In this document: positions 24,669 to 33,517 of the stretch, piece after piece
Numbering within the stretch: position 1 is the stretch's first letter
Layout of the letters: every line of letters begins with the position of its first letter
Origin: Lachnospiraceae bacterium
GTDB lineage: Bacteria; Bacillota; Clostridia; Lachnospirales; Lachnospiraceae
Length of the DNA stretch: 64,000 nucleotides
Assembly: GCA_910574805.1 (NCBI GenBank)
Contig: CAJTCV010000007.1
Span: 162,294-226,293 of the forward strand
Direction: 5' to 3'
The notes under the pieces: model-generated
The model's database searches: none
What the model saw: only the letters and a program-made list of their open reading frames with translations
What the model was told of the DNA's origin: nothing
Position numbers and translations under genes: made by a program

Positions 24669-24740
24669 TGTAGTCAGGGCGCGGGTCGGAGCCGAAGCGT
24701 GCATGGCGGTTATGAAGACAATAGAAAGGGAGACAGGCAT

Positions 24741-27126
24741 TTGGATAAAGGATATATAGTGCCGGAGACCGCGTTAAAAAAACTGCGTACAGCGAAGGGA
24801 CTGGGACAGACAGTCTATATCTACGGAGCGACCGGCTATGGGAAGACGGAGCTGGTAAAGCAGTATCTGTCAAAACGCAGGTATCGTTACATTTCCTGTG
24901 CAGAAGATGCCGCAGGACTTCCGGAACTGGCGGAAGCAGCACAGAGTGCCGGGAAGGAAAAAGAGGCGCAGGCCCGGACGGTCGTTGTGGTGGACGATAT
25001 GCACCTGCTGAAAAATACCCAGGGGCGCAGGGCAGTTTTCTCACTTGTGAAAAGCAGGGACATATGGCTTATCTTAATCTGCCGCAGCCCCATCCCGACA
25101 TGGCTGATGCCGCCTTATGTGAGCGAAGGATTCCTCGTCATCACGGAGGATGATCTGCGGCTGAAGGAAAAAGAGATTGCCGCTTACATGGGATCACAGG
25201 GATTAAATATCACAGAGGAAGAACTGGCATTCGTAGCGGAAAGGAGTCAGGGAAACGCTTACACGGTGCGGCACACGGCACTGAAAATGCTGGAGGGGCG
25301 GCGCCCCGGTCCGGAGCTGGCGCAGGAGATTACGGAAGCTTTTGCCGCATACCTGGAAAACTATGTGATGGTGCAGTGGGACAGCGATCTTCTGGAATTT
25401 CTGATGCAGGTCAGCGTCACCGATGAATTTACCCTGCCTCTTGCGGAGATGGTCACGGGGAATCGCCATGCGCCGGAGCTCCTGGAGCGGGCAATGGAGA
25501 CCGGGAACTTCCTTTCCTGCAGGGACGGCATCTACCGTCTGCGGCCCCAGCTCATCCGGGCGCTGCGCAGGCGGGCGGCGAAGGAATACGGCCCGCAGGA
25601 AAGGGCGGACCATGCCTACAACGCAGGGCTGTATTATGAGATGCAGGGACAGATTATGTTCGCTCTTGCCATGTTTGAGCAGTGCGGGAAGAAAGAGCGG
25701 ATCAGGGAGCTCCTGATACGGAACGCCCGTTTAAATACCGGCAACGGCCATTACTTTGAGCTGCGCCGCTACTATTTACAGATGGAGGAAAAGGAACTGG
25801 AAGACTGTCCTGTGCTGATGGTGGGGATGAGTATGCTCTGTTCCCTGCTGCTTCAGGAGGAGAGCGAATACTGGTATCGGAAGCTGGAACAGTTTGCAGC
25901 CATCGCAAAAGGCGGGCAGAAACGGGAAGCCGTAAGCCGCCTTGCCTGCCTTGACATCGCTCTGCCCCACCGGGGGGAGCGCGGACATGGTAGAGATTAT
26001 GAAGAAAATGCCCACCCTGATCTTTGACCGGGGGATGAGCCTGCCGGAAATTTCCGTGACAGCCAATTACCCCAGCACCATGAACGGGAGCAAGGATCTC
26101 TGCCACTGGAGCAGGGAGGATCGGAAGCTGGCCGCCACCGTCGGGAAGCTGGCGGAGCGGGTGTTTGGCCGGTATGGAAAAGGGCTTGTGAAAGCGGCGC
26201 TTGGCGAGAGCCTTTATGAAAAGGGGGAAGATACCTATGAAATCCTGACGCTCCTTGCCCGTGCGAAGATGGAGGCGGAGAGCGGAGGCATGACGGAGAT
26301 CGCTTTTGCCGCCGTAGGCTTACAGGTGCGGCTTGACACCCTGCAGGGGCAGATCCAGACGGCGACAGAGGTGCTTGCCTCTTTTGAAAAAAGCGTCAGA
26401 GAGCAGGGGGCGGTGCAGCTCCTGCCCAACATAGCAGCACTGCAGTGCCGTCTTGCACTTTACCAGGGGGACAGGGAAGCGGTGCGGGCGTGGATGGGGC
26501 AGGCCCCGGATGAGGACAGGGAGTTCTGCATTTTGGAATGTTACCGTTATCTGACGAAGGTGCGCTGTTACCTTTCCCTTGGGGAATATTTAAAAGCTCA
26601 GGCGCTGCTGGAAAAGCTGCGCTATTACGCGGAAAAATGCAAACGCACTTATATCCGCATGGAAGTACGCCTTTTAAGCGCCATGGCGAAATACCGGACG
26701 GGCGGGGAATGGAAGGGGGAATTCCTTTCTGCGCTGCAGGAAGCCTGCAGCTGCCATTTTATTCGCCTTGTCAGCGAGGAAGGGGCGGCGGCGCAGGAAC
26801 TGTTTGCGGCGGCGGGAAAGCGTTTTCTGGAAAAGGAGATACCGGATAAAGCGTGGCTGTTCCGGCTCATGGAAGAGACAGGGAAGGTGGCGGTGCGCTA
26901 TCCGGTGTACTTAAAAGGGCAGCTTGTCAAAGCGCCGGATTTCTGTGAGGCGGCGTTATCCGTACTGCGGATGCAGGCGGAGGGAAAGAGCATGGGGACG
27001 ATCGCACAGGAACTTTCCATGAAGGAGGCCACGGTGAAATACCACGCGAAGGAGAACTACCGGAAGCTGGGCGTCTCCGGCAAGGCGGACGCAGTGCTGG
27101 CGGCAAGAAATTTAGGGATTTTATGA
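24741..27126 (+). pseudogene. MalT-like LuxR-family regulator, split by a frameshift in a G6 tract
   Basis: The first frame runs from TTG 24741 (AAGGGAG upstream) to 26027, and the second continues to 27126. Joining them at the six Gs of 25972-25977 (five would restore the frame, giving HRGSADMVEIMKK) yields one protein of about 795 residues. It has a P-loop GATGYGKT and Walker B VVVVDDMHLL near the N-terminus, a long helical-repeat middle, and a C-terminal LuxR helix-turn-helix (IAQELSMKEATVKYHAKENYRKLGV). MalT-like proteins are ATP- and ligand-dependent activators. A surface-protein remnant lies just downstream, a plausible target. The break may be a real mutation, slippage-based switching or a sequence error. 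Confidence 0.8.
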
Positions 27127-27177
27127 GGGGATACCTCTTCAGGGATAGAGGAAAACAGAAGGAGTGATGAAAGGTCA

Positions 27178-27910
27178 TGGGAAAATGGTTTCGGCATAAT
27201 AATGTACGGGGAAAGAAATGGAAGCAGGGAAGGCTGCGCAGAAGCCTTGGAATTCTGCTGTGGTTCCCGGAGATATTTTTGACAGTATCAAAGGCAGGGA
27301 TATCACCATCAACTTTGACATGGGCAACGGCATTCTCTGGAGCGTGAACGGAAAGAGCATCACAGCAGATAAAGCAGGCGACATTGATTTTTCCGTAAAA
27401 ACGGGTGCAAACACCGTGCCGGTTGACATCATAAATAACGTGACCGGGGAGAGCTACAGCATTCAGATCAGTCTCGCCTTTGATGGAGAGTTCGGCTTTA
27501 CGGCAGTGCTTTCCACAGGTCTTGGAAAAGAAAATGCCGGATATACGGCAAGCCTGTATTATTACAACGAAAGTACAGAGGCGCTTGAATTTATCTGTGC
27601 GGATAAAGTTGCAGAGGATGGTACTGTATCCTTTGCCTTCACTCATACGTCAGATTATGTGATTGTAATAGACGCAGAACAGGAAGAAGGAAACAATGCC
27701 GCGGAGCCTGCACAGGCAGAAGAAACCGGGAGTGCGGCCGGGAACGGAGGGGCAGAGAGCAGCGGTGCGCCGGAAAGCCCTGAGGCTGAGCGGGCAGGGA
27801 CGCCATGGTGGATTCTTGCGGTTGTTCTGCTGGCAGCAGCAGCCGGCGCAGGTGTCATTGCGGCGGCAAGGAAGAAAGGGAAAGGGGAAGACGAAAACGG
27901 TAAACGGTAA
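27178..27910 (+). pseudogene. Remnant of a surface protein with internal deletion
   Basis: AGAAGGAG and ATG 27178 start a basic N-terminus (MGKWFRHNNVRGKKWKQG) leading into a hydrophobic stretch, typical of a signal peptide. The rest of the protein is in another frame (open from about 27218 to 27910). That part has a beta-rich segment (NVTGESYSIQISLAFDGEFGF, SLYYYNESTEALEF, FAFTHTSDYVIVID), an Ala/Glu/Gly spacer, a membrane helix (TPWWILAVVLLAAAAGAGV) and a basic tail. The two ends look like those of a large exported protein whose middle was lost, leaving a frame mismatch. Its expression was probably controlled by the adjacent LuxR regulator. Confidence 0.7.
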
Positions 27911-27952
27911 TAAGGCGCATAACAAATAAACAACGAACACGGAGAGCAGAAA

Positions 27953-27996
27953 CGAGGGACGGAAAGATCTGAGCGTACAGATCTTTCCGTCCCTCG
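27953..27996. terminator. Perfect 19-bp inverted repeat between convergent genes
   Basis: 27953-27971 pairs perfectly with 27978-27996 around a 6-nt loop. It sits between the surface-protein remnant and the convergent anti-sigma-like gene, so it is most likely a bidirectional terminator, although T-runs are short on both sides. Confidence 0.6.
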
Positions 27997-28012
27997 TCCG
28001 GCCATTTCATTT

Positions 28013-28576
28013 CTACTCCTGCCGGTCATTCAGCCACAGAGGTAGTTCTTCAGAGTCATAAGTGGCGTTGGAGAACCTGCTGCCGTCGGGAAGCGTGGTC
28101 GTTTCCGCCCAGCCGATGTGATCAATGGAGCCGCCGACCAGGATCGTGTGATGGGTGCCGTCCGGGTCGGTGCTTTCATACCGGTAGCAGGTGGTCGCCG
28201 AGCACTGGTCGGTGATATCCCTATAGGAACCGTCCAGCGTAAAATAGACGCGGCCGTCTGTGATGACCACCGGGTCCACGGCGAATCCGGTGTCCACAGA
28301 GACGACATCCTCCCCGTGTTCATTGATATACTGCATGATCCTGCCGCCGCCCAGCATGGGGAAGATCTTCTCTCCATAGGCAAAGCCGGCCAGCGCCGCT
28401 GCGGTCACAATGGCCGCCGCCACGAGCGGGAGCCGAAGCCGATGGAGTCTTTTTCCGGCGGGGACTGGTACTTTTTCGGGATTATTCATATGGTCAGTCA
28501 GTACAGATAAGATTCGCTCCCGGCTCTCATCCGGCAGCTCCAGACAGCGAAACGTCCGTTTCCAGTGTTTTCTCAT
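28013..28576 (-). CDS. Membrane protein, probable anti-sigma factor
   Basis: 187 residues: a cytoplasmic N-terminus (1-45), one membrane helix (LVAAAIVTAAALAGFAYG, about 50-67) and an outside domain of about 120 residues with FTLDGSYRDITDQC. It is the second gene after an ECF sigma factor on the same strand, the usual place for its anti-sigma partner, and AAGAAAGGAAGGC precedes the ATG. No zinc-binding HxxxCxxC motif is present, so it is not a classic ZAS-type anti-sigma; the sigma-inhibiting role is inferred from context. Confidence 0.6.
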   Translation of the reverse strand: MRKHWKRTFRCLELPDESRERILSVLTDHMNNPEKVPVPAGKRLHRLRLPLVAAAIVTAAALAGFAYGEKIFPMLGGGRIMQYINEHGEDVVSVDTGFAVDPVVITDGRVYFTLDGSYRDITDQCSATTCYRYESTDPDGTHHTILVGGSIDHIGWAETTTLPDGSRFSNATYDSEELPLWLNDRQE

Positions 28577-28716
28577 AAGCCTTCCTTTCTTAATTGTCCT
28601 GCATCTGCCGCTCTCTCCATCCCATGGTCTGGAAGAATTTTTGGCCTCGTTTCGCGTCCCAAAATCCTTCCGGGATTCCGTTCGGACAGATGCTGTTTTT
28701 CAGAGATTATTTGACA

Positions 28717-29166
28717 TTACCATTGTTTTTTCAAAAGTTTTCTTGCCCGATGTATCCGCATGGAGACGCCGGAAGGACTGATCTTCAGAAATCCGGCGAT
28801 CTCGGGAAAGGTGTATCCTTCGTAATAGTGAAGATAGATGACAACCCGGTATTTCTGCGGAAGCTCCATGACGGCCTGGAACAGTTCCCGGTCTTCCGGG
28901 TGCCGGAAGGGGATCGTATCATCGATGGGGACGGTCCGTCTGCGCCAGACCGATCGAAGCTGATCCTTGCAGCAGTTGACTGTGATCCGGATCAGGAATG
29001 CCCGTTCGCTGCCGGGTTTTGGCAGCGCTTTCCCGTCAATCAGTTTTAAAAACACCGTCTGAACCAGATCTTCGGCGTCCTGGGGCGAGCCAAGGTAGCT
29101 GTATGCCAGCCGGTAGACCATGTTGGAATATTCATGAAACAGAGCCAGAATCTGTTGTTCTTCCAT
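28717..29166 (-). CDS. ECF RNA polymerase sigma factor
   Basis: 149 residues. Region 2 runs YSNMVYRLAYSYLGSPQDAEDLVQTVFLKL, and region 4 runs ELPQKYRVVIYLHYYEGYTFPEIAGFLKISPSGVSMRIHRARKLL with a clear helix-turn-helix. It directs RNA polymerase to a small stress- or envelope-related regulon. CAAAGGAGGATACC precedes the ATG. It is followed after 140 nt by the membrane anti-sigma candidate and diverges from a second ECF sigma gene across a 221-nt intergenic region. Confidence 0.9.
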   Translation of the reverse strand: MEEQQILALFHEYSNMVYRLAYSYLGSPQDAEDLVQTVFLKLIDGKALPKPGSERAFLIRITVNCCKDQLRSVWRRRTVPIDDTIPFRHPEDRELFQAVMELPQKYRVVIYLHYYEGYTFPEIAGFLKISPSGVSMRIHRARKLLKKQW

Positions 29167-29312
29167 GGGTGGTATCCTCCTTTGTGTTTTTGAGATCTCA
29201 TATAAGAAACGAATGAGCCGGGGAAATCAGCACATTTTATTTTTAAAATTCCACGAACTAAATATATAGTATAATGGAAAAAGAGGAACTGCAAAAATAT
29301 TTGAAAAAATCC

Positions 29313-29339
29313 TGTAACGAAACTTTGATTTTTCGGATA
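29313..29339 (+). promoter_or_regulatory. ECF-type promoter, likely autoregulatory
   Basis: TGTAACG (29313-29319) followed by CGGATA (29334-29339) has the AAC-type -35 and CG-containing -10 of ECF sigma promoters, directly ahead of an ECF sigma gene. A sigma-A-like TATAAT lies further upstream at 29270-29275. Confidence 0.5.
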
Positions 29340-29387
29340 TATAGATGAAAGTACCGGAAGAGAAGACGAAAACTGCCCCGGAGGGAG

Positions 29388-29882
29388 GTGAGCGCCCTGA
29401 ATCAGATTGAGGAAGCCTATACGCAGCATGCGAAGGATGTATACCGGTATCTGCTCAGTCTGTCTCATGATGCGGATCTGGCGGAGGAACTGACCCAGGA
29501 GACCTTCCTGCGCGCCATGGGAAGCATCGGAAGCTACGACGGCAGCTGCAAGCTGTCCGTATGGCTCTGTCAGATCGCCAAGCATCTCTGGTATCAGTGG
29601 GTGGACCGGCGCGCCCGCTGGAAGCAGGTGGAGCTGACCGAAGAGGTGCCGTGCCGTGACTCTCCGGAGAAGGCCACGCTTTTCTATATGGAGAAGACGG
29701 AGCTTTACCGGGCGATCCACGGGCTGCCGGAGCCCATGCGGGAGCTGGTCCATCTGCGGCTGACCGGGGAATTCACCTTTGCGGAGATCGGCAGGATCAT
29801 GGGGAAGAGTGAAAACTGGGCGCGGACCACCTTTTACCGTGCCAAACAGAAAATCATGGAAGAAATGGAGGGATCAAAATGA
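29388..29882 (+). CDS. ECF RNA polymerase sigma factor
   Basis: 164 residues from GTG 29388. The start is uncertain: GGAGGTGA (29384-29391) is better spaced for a CTG at 29397, which would give a protein three residues shorter. Region 2 is IEEAYTQHAKDVYRYLLSLSHDADLAEELTQETFLRAM, and region 4 is LPEPMRELVHLRLTGEFTFAEIGRIMGKSENWARTTFYRAKQKI. It overlaps the anti-sigma gene by 4 nt, and a candidate self-recognised promoter lies about 50 nt upstream, so a standard autoregulated sigma/anti-sigma operon is inferred. Confidence 0.9.
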   Translation: MSALNQIEEAYTQHAKDVYRYLLSLSHDADLAEELTQETFLRAMGSIGSYDGSCKLSVWLCQIAKHLWYQWVDRRARWKQVELTEEVPCRDSPEKATLFYMEKTELYRAIHGLPEPMRELVHLRLTGEFTFAEIGRIMGKSENWARTTFYRAKQKIMEEMEGSK

Positions 29883-30655
29883 AGTGCTGCATTGTAAGAG
29901 ACCTGCTGCCGGGCTATGTGGACGGTCTGAACAGCGAGGAGACCGATGCCGAAGTAAAAAAGCATCTGGAAGACTGTGCGGACTGCCGGAAAATCTGTGC
30001 GCAGATGTCGGCAGAACTTCCCAAGGAAACGCTGCCGGAGAAAAAAGAAGCGGATTTTCTGCTGAAGCTGAAAGTAAGGATACGGCAAAAACATGTCTGT
30101 TATGCGTTTCTGATCGGTGCGTTTCTGATCGGTGTCACCAGTTTTCTGAAAGACTTTGCCATTCCGGTTGCTTATAATCCGGAGAAGATGACGGTGGAGG
30201 TATTTCAGACCAGTGAGTATCATCCAACGCAGCGTTCCGGTGCAGAGACGTCCTGCTCTGCCAGCGCAGAAGCAGTGGTCGGAGAAGAATCCGATGTGGT
30301 GGAGGAGATCCGGCTGGTCCTGAAAGAATGTGTCAGAAGCGACGGCCTTACATCCCGGGGCAGAACGATCGAGCGGGACGGCGAGAAAGTACGCGTGGTC
30401 TATTACTGCTATACCAGAAGTCTGTGGAACAGCCTGTTTTACCCGGGGGAAAATGGATTTGTGAATTCTTCTGTCAGCACAGGTGCCATTTATGAGGCGG
30501 AGTTTTTCAGGGACCCCGTGGAAAATTACGAGCCCCGAATGCGGGAGATCTATTACCTGCCCATGGGAAATATGAACCGGCTGAGCCTGCTCTCCAACGA
30601 GGAGTTTGAGGCGCTGAAAGAGGATGCGGTGCTGGTATGGAGCGGAAAGATTTAG
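29879..30655 (+). CDS. Zinc-finger anti-sigma factor, membrane protein
   Basis: 258 residues. The N-terminus CCIVRDLLPGYVDGLNSEET, then KKHLEDCADCRKICAQM, gives the HxxxCxxC zinc-binding anti-sigma motif (zf-HC2). A membrane helix follows (AFLIGAFLIGVTSFL, about residues 79-95), and the remainder is outside the membrane. It would hold the preceding ECF sigma factor inactive until an envelope signal triggers release. Start and stop overlap with the sigma gene couples their translation. A small membrane protein follows after 28 nt in the same operon. Confidence 0.85.
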   Translation: MKCCIVRDLLPGYVDGLNSEETDAEVKKHLEDCADCRKICAQMSAELPKETLPEKKEADFLLKLKVRIRQKHVCYAFLIGAFLIGVTSFLKDFAIPVAYNPEKMTVEVFQTSEYHPTQRSGAETSCSASAEAVVGEESDVVEEIRLVLKECVRSDGLTSRGRTIERDGEKVRVVYYCYTRSLWNSLFYPGENGFVNSSVSTGAIYEAEFFRDPVENYEPRMREIYYLPMGNMNRLSLLSNEEFEALKEDAVLVWSGKI

Positions 30656-30683
30656 ACGCAATAAGAAAGGAGAAAGAAACGTT

Positions 30684-31160
30684 ATGTTTTATATTGTTTA
30701 TCTGGCAAGTATGGTGGTGTATTTGATTTATGGAATCCGCTGGGATCGGATACTTAATTTCTGGGACCCGATTACGCTGGAATTTCTTGTGTTTCCCTGT
30801 ATTCTGATCCTGTTTGTCACGGGATCCTTCCGGGCTTTCGGCAGAGCGTTTTTAGTTGCCTTTGGAAAAAGGGAATATGAGACGTCTCAGTACCGGGAAA
30901 GTCTGCTGTCTGTGAATATGGTAATGGGAGCGGCGTCCGTATCCGGAGGAATCTGTTTTCTGATCGGGATATCCAACAGCATCCGTTCTCTGGACTGGTC
31001 GGAGCTTAATAATATCGGCTGGCTCTTTCTGGATCTGAGCGTGGCTTCGATCTCTCTGTTCTATGCGCTGCTGATCTGCATGATTCTGCTGCCGGTGTAT
31101 TTTCTGCTGAAAAAAGAACTGTGCAGGATTGAGGCGCTGGAAAACAAAGGATCCGTATAA
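30684..31160 (+). CDS. Small membrane protein, possibly MotA/ExbB-like
   Basis: 158 residues with four likely membrane helices. ATG 30684 has AAAGGAG upstream. The pattern (two N-terminal helices, a loop with RAFLVAFGKREYETSQYRESLLSVN, then GGICFLIGISNSI and a final LLICMILLPVYFLL helix before a charged tail) recalls the MotA/TolQ/ExbB proton-channel core, but no catalytic signature is decisive. It is the last gene of the ECF sigma/anti-sigma operon, so it may be a regulon member or an accessory in sensing. Confidence 0.5.
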   Translation: MFYIVYLASMVVYLIYGIRWDRILNFWDPITLEFLVFPCILILFVTGSFRAFGRAFLVAFGKREYETSQYRESLLSVNMVMGAASVSGGICFLIGISNSIRSLDWSELNNIGWLFLDLSVASISLFYALLICMILLPVYFLLKKELCRIEALENKGSV

Positions 31161-31185
31161 GGGCTGTTCATATTTTCTAAAATCC

Positions 31186-31214
31186 TTGCTATTTCCTCTA
31201 TATTTTAGTATAAT
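31186..31214 (+). promoter_or_regulatory. Promoter of the EF-G paralogue gene
   Basis: TTGCTA (31186-31191), a 17-nt spacer and a perfect TATAAT (31209-31214). The roughly 90-nt leader contains a CTGCGG/CCGCAG hairpin near 31260-31280. Confidence 0.7.
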
Positions 31215-31310
31215 TCTAACATGAGGGGTTGGAACCTGGTTTTTTCCCTTTGTAAACGTGCTGCGGTCTTTTGGCCGCAGGATGACAAAATGTATTGGAG
31301 GAGATTGCTA

Positions 31311-33383
31311 ATGAACGTTTACACAACAGACAGTATCCGCAACGTCGTCTTTTTAGGACATGGCGGGAGCGGTAAGACCAGCCTGGTCGAGGCGATGGCA
31401 TACGTATCCGGACTGACCAGCCGTATCGGGAAGGTCACCGATGGAACGACCATCAGTGATTATGATAAGGAAGAGATCAAGCGCAAGTTCTCTATCAATA
31501 CTTCTGTCGTACCGATCATCTGGAAAGATACAAAGATCAACATTTTAGATACGCCCGGATTTTTTGATTTCGTAGGCGAGGTGGAAGAGGCAGTGGCAGC
31601 GGCGGATGCGGCGGTCATCGTCGTATCCGGTAAGGCAGGCGTGGAAGTCGGGACGGAGAAGGCATGGGAGCTCTGTGAGAAATACAAGCTGCCGCGCATG
31701 TTCTTTGTATCGGATATGGATGTGGACAATGCTTCTTTCCGTGAAGTAGTGGAGACGCTGACGGATCTGTACGGCAAGAAGATTGCGCCGTTCTATCAGC
31801 CTATCCGTGAGAATGAGAAGTTTGTAGGTTACATAAATGTCATGAAGATGGCAGGACGCCGTTTCACCGGCATCGGCACCAGAGAGGACTGTGAGATTCC
31901 GGATTACTGTAAGCCGAACCTTGACATCTACCGGGAAGCCATGATGGATGCGGTGGCAGAGACCAGCGAGGAATTCATGGAGCGTTATTTTGCAGGCGAA
32001 GAGTTCTCTGTGGGTGAGATCCGTGCTGCCATGAAGATGAATGTGGATGACGGAAGTATCATTCCGGTATCCATGGGCTCCAGCGTCGAGCTTCGGAACA
32101 TCCATAATATGCTGAATGACATCGTGGAGCTTCTGCCGTCTCCGGACAAGAAGGAGTGTGCCGGCATCAACTCCAAGACCAACGAGATCTTCCAGGCAGA
32201 TTACAATTTCTCCAAAGCAAAATCTGCCTATGTGTTCAAGACCATTGCGGACCCGTTCATTGGAAAATATTCGCTGATCAAGGTTTGCTCCGGTGTGATT
32301 AAATCTGACGATGTACTGTTCAACTCTTCGGCAGAAACAGAAGAGAAGCTGAACAAGCTTTATGTCATGAGAGGCAATAAGCCCATTGAAGTGAACGAGC
32401 TTCATGCAGGAGATATCGGAGCCATCGGAAAAGCCGGCTGCAAGACCGGCGATACCCTGTCTACGAAGGCAGTACCGGTGGTGTTTGGCAAGACCGAGAT
32501 CTCCAGGCCGTATACTTATATGGCATATAAGGCAAAGAAAAAAGGCGATGAAGACAAGATTTCCCAGGCGCTGGCGAAGATGATGGATGAAGACCTGACC
32601 ATCAAGGCAGTCAACGATGCAGAGAACCGTCAGACTCTGCTCTATGGTATGGGTGATCAGCACCTGTCCGTGATCGTCAGTACCCTTGCTGAGAAATATA
32701 AAGTAGAAGTGGAACTGGACAGACCGAAGGTGGCATTTCGCGAGACGCTCCGGAAGAAATCCGATGTGGAATACAAATATAAGAAGCAGTCCGGCGGACA
32801 CGGACAGTACGGACATGTGAAGATGACGTTCGAGCCTTCCGGCGATCTGGAAAATCCATATGTATTTGACCAGATGGTGGTGGGCGGAGCCGTACCGAAG
32901 AACTATTTCCCGGCAGTGGAAAAGGGTATCCAGGATTCTGTCACCAGAGGACCTCTGGCAGGTTATCCGGTAGTGGGCGTAAAGGCCGTTCTCTATGACG
33001 GATCCTATCATCCGGTGGATTCCTCCGAGATGGCGTTCAAGACCGCTGCAGTGCAGGCGTTCAAGAAGGGCTTCATGGAAGCATCTCCGGTTCTGCTGGA
33101 GCCGATTGTGACCATGACTGTTCTGGTTCCGGATAAATATACCGGCGACGTCATGGGTGACCTGAACAAGAGAAGGGGCCGCGTGCTGGGAATGAATCCG
33201 GCAGGAGCAGGCAAGACTGAGGTGGTCGCTGATGTACCGATGATGGAGATCTTCGGATACAACACGGATCTTCGTTCCATGACCGGTGGAAGCGGCGTGT
33301 ACTCCTATGAGTTTGCCCGCTACGAACAGGCACCGTCAGATGTACAGGAAAAAGAAGTGGCGGCGAGAGCTGCAGAAGCATAA
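31311..33383 (+). CDS. Elongation factor G-like GTPase (EF-G type II paralogue)
   Basis: 690 residues, five-domain EF-G architecture. The P-loop is GHGGSGKT (16-23), unlike the AHIDAGKTT of the housekeeping EF-G, which places it with the EF-G-like (FusA2-type) group; DTPGFFDF is the G3 motif. The G4 NKxD motif is not seen in its usual form: the candidate region reads FFVSDMDVDN. Domain IV has QSGGHGQYGHVKM, matching the ribosome-facing loop. ATG 31311 follows GGAGGAG; the open frame extends further up but lacks a site. It stands alone, not in a str operon. Related paralogues have reduced or different translocation roles; the function here is unknown. Confidence 0.9.
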   Translation: MNVYTTDSIRNVVFLGHGGSGKTSLVEAMAYVSGLTSRIGKVTDGTTISDYDKEEIKRKFSINTSVVPIIWKDTKINILDTPGFFDFVGEVEEAVAAADAAVIVVSGKAGVEVGTEKAWELCEKYKLPRMFFVSDMDVDNASFREVVETLTDLYGKKIAPFYQPIRENEKFVGYINVMKMAGRRFTGIGTREDCEIPDYCKPNLDIYREAMMDAVAETSEEFMERYFAGEEFSVGEIRAAMKMNVDDGSIIPVSMGSSVELRNIHNMLNDIVELLPSPDKKECAGINSKTNEIFQADYNFSKAKSAYVFKTIADPFIGKYSLIKVCSGVIKSDDVLFNSSAETEEKLNKLYVMRGNKPIEVNELHAGDIGAIGKAGCKTGDTLSTKAVPVVFGKTEISRPYTYMAYKAKKKGDEDKISQALAKMMDEDLTIKAVNDAENRQTLLYGMGDQHLSVIVSTLAEKYKVEVELDRPKVAFRETLRKKSDVEYKYKKQSGGHGQYGHVKMTFEPSGDLENPYVFDQMVVGGAVPKNYFPAVEKGIQDSVTRGPLAGYPVVGVKAVLYDGSYHPVDSSEMAFKTAAVQAFKKGFMEASPVLLEPIVTMTVLVPDKYTGDVMGDLNKRRGRVLGMNPAGAGKTEVVADVPMMEIFGYNTDLRSMTGGSGVYSYEFARYEQAPSDVQEKEVAARAAEA

Positions 33384-33387
33384 GAAG

Positions 33388-33423
33388 AAAGAGGCTGCTG
33401 CGTCTGCGGCAGCTCTTTTTTTG
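33388..33423 (+). terminator. Rho-independent terminator after the EF-G paralogue
   Basis: A GC-rich stem of about 10 bp with a one-base bulge, a GTCT loop and seven T residues. Confidence 0.8.
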
Positions 33424-33452
33424 TTCTGCGCTAAGAAACCGTTAAGGAACTC

Positions 33453-33481
33453 TTGACATGAAGGATGCAGACGAGGATAAT
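33453..33481 (+). promoter_or_regulatory. Promoter of the ClC gene
   Basis: Perfect TTGACA (33453-33458), a 17-nt spacer and GATAAT (33476-33481). Confidence 0.65.
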
Positions 33482-33517
33482 GAGAAGGAAGGTGAAAAGA
33501 TAAGGGAGTGATCGGCT

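Noticed and set aside
31545..33011. 488-codon minus-strand frame opposite the EF-G paralogue
   Set aside because: It lies fully inside conserved EF-G coding sequence and its product has no recognisable domain.
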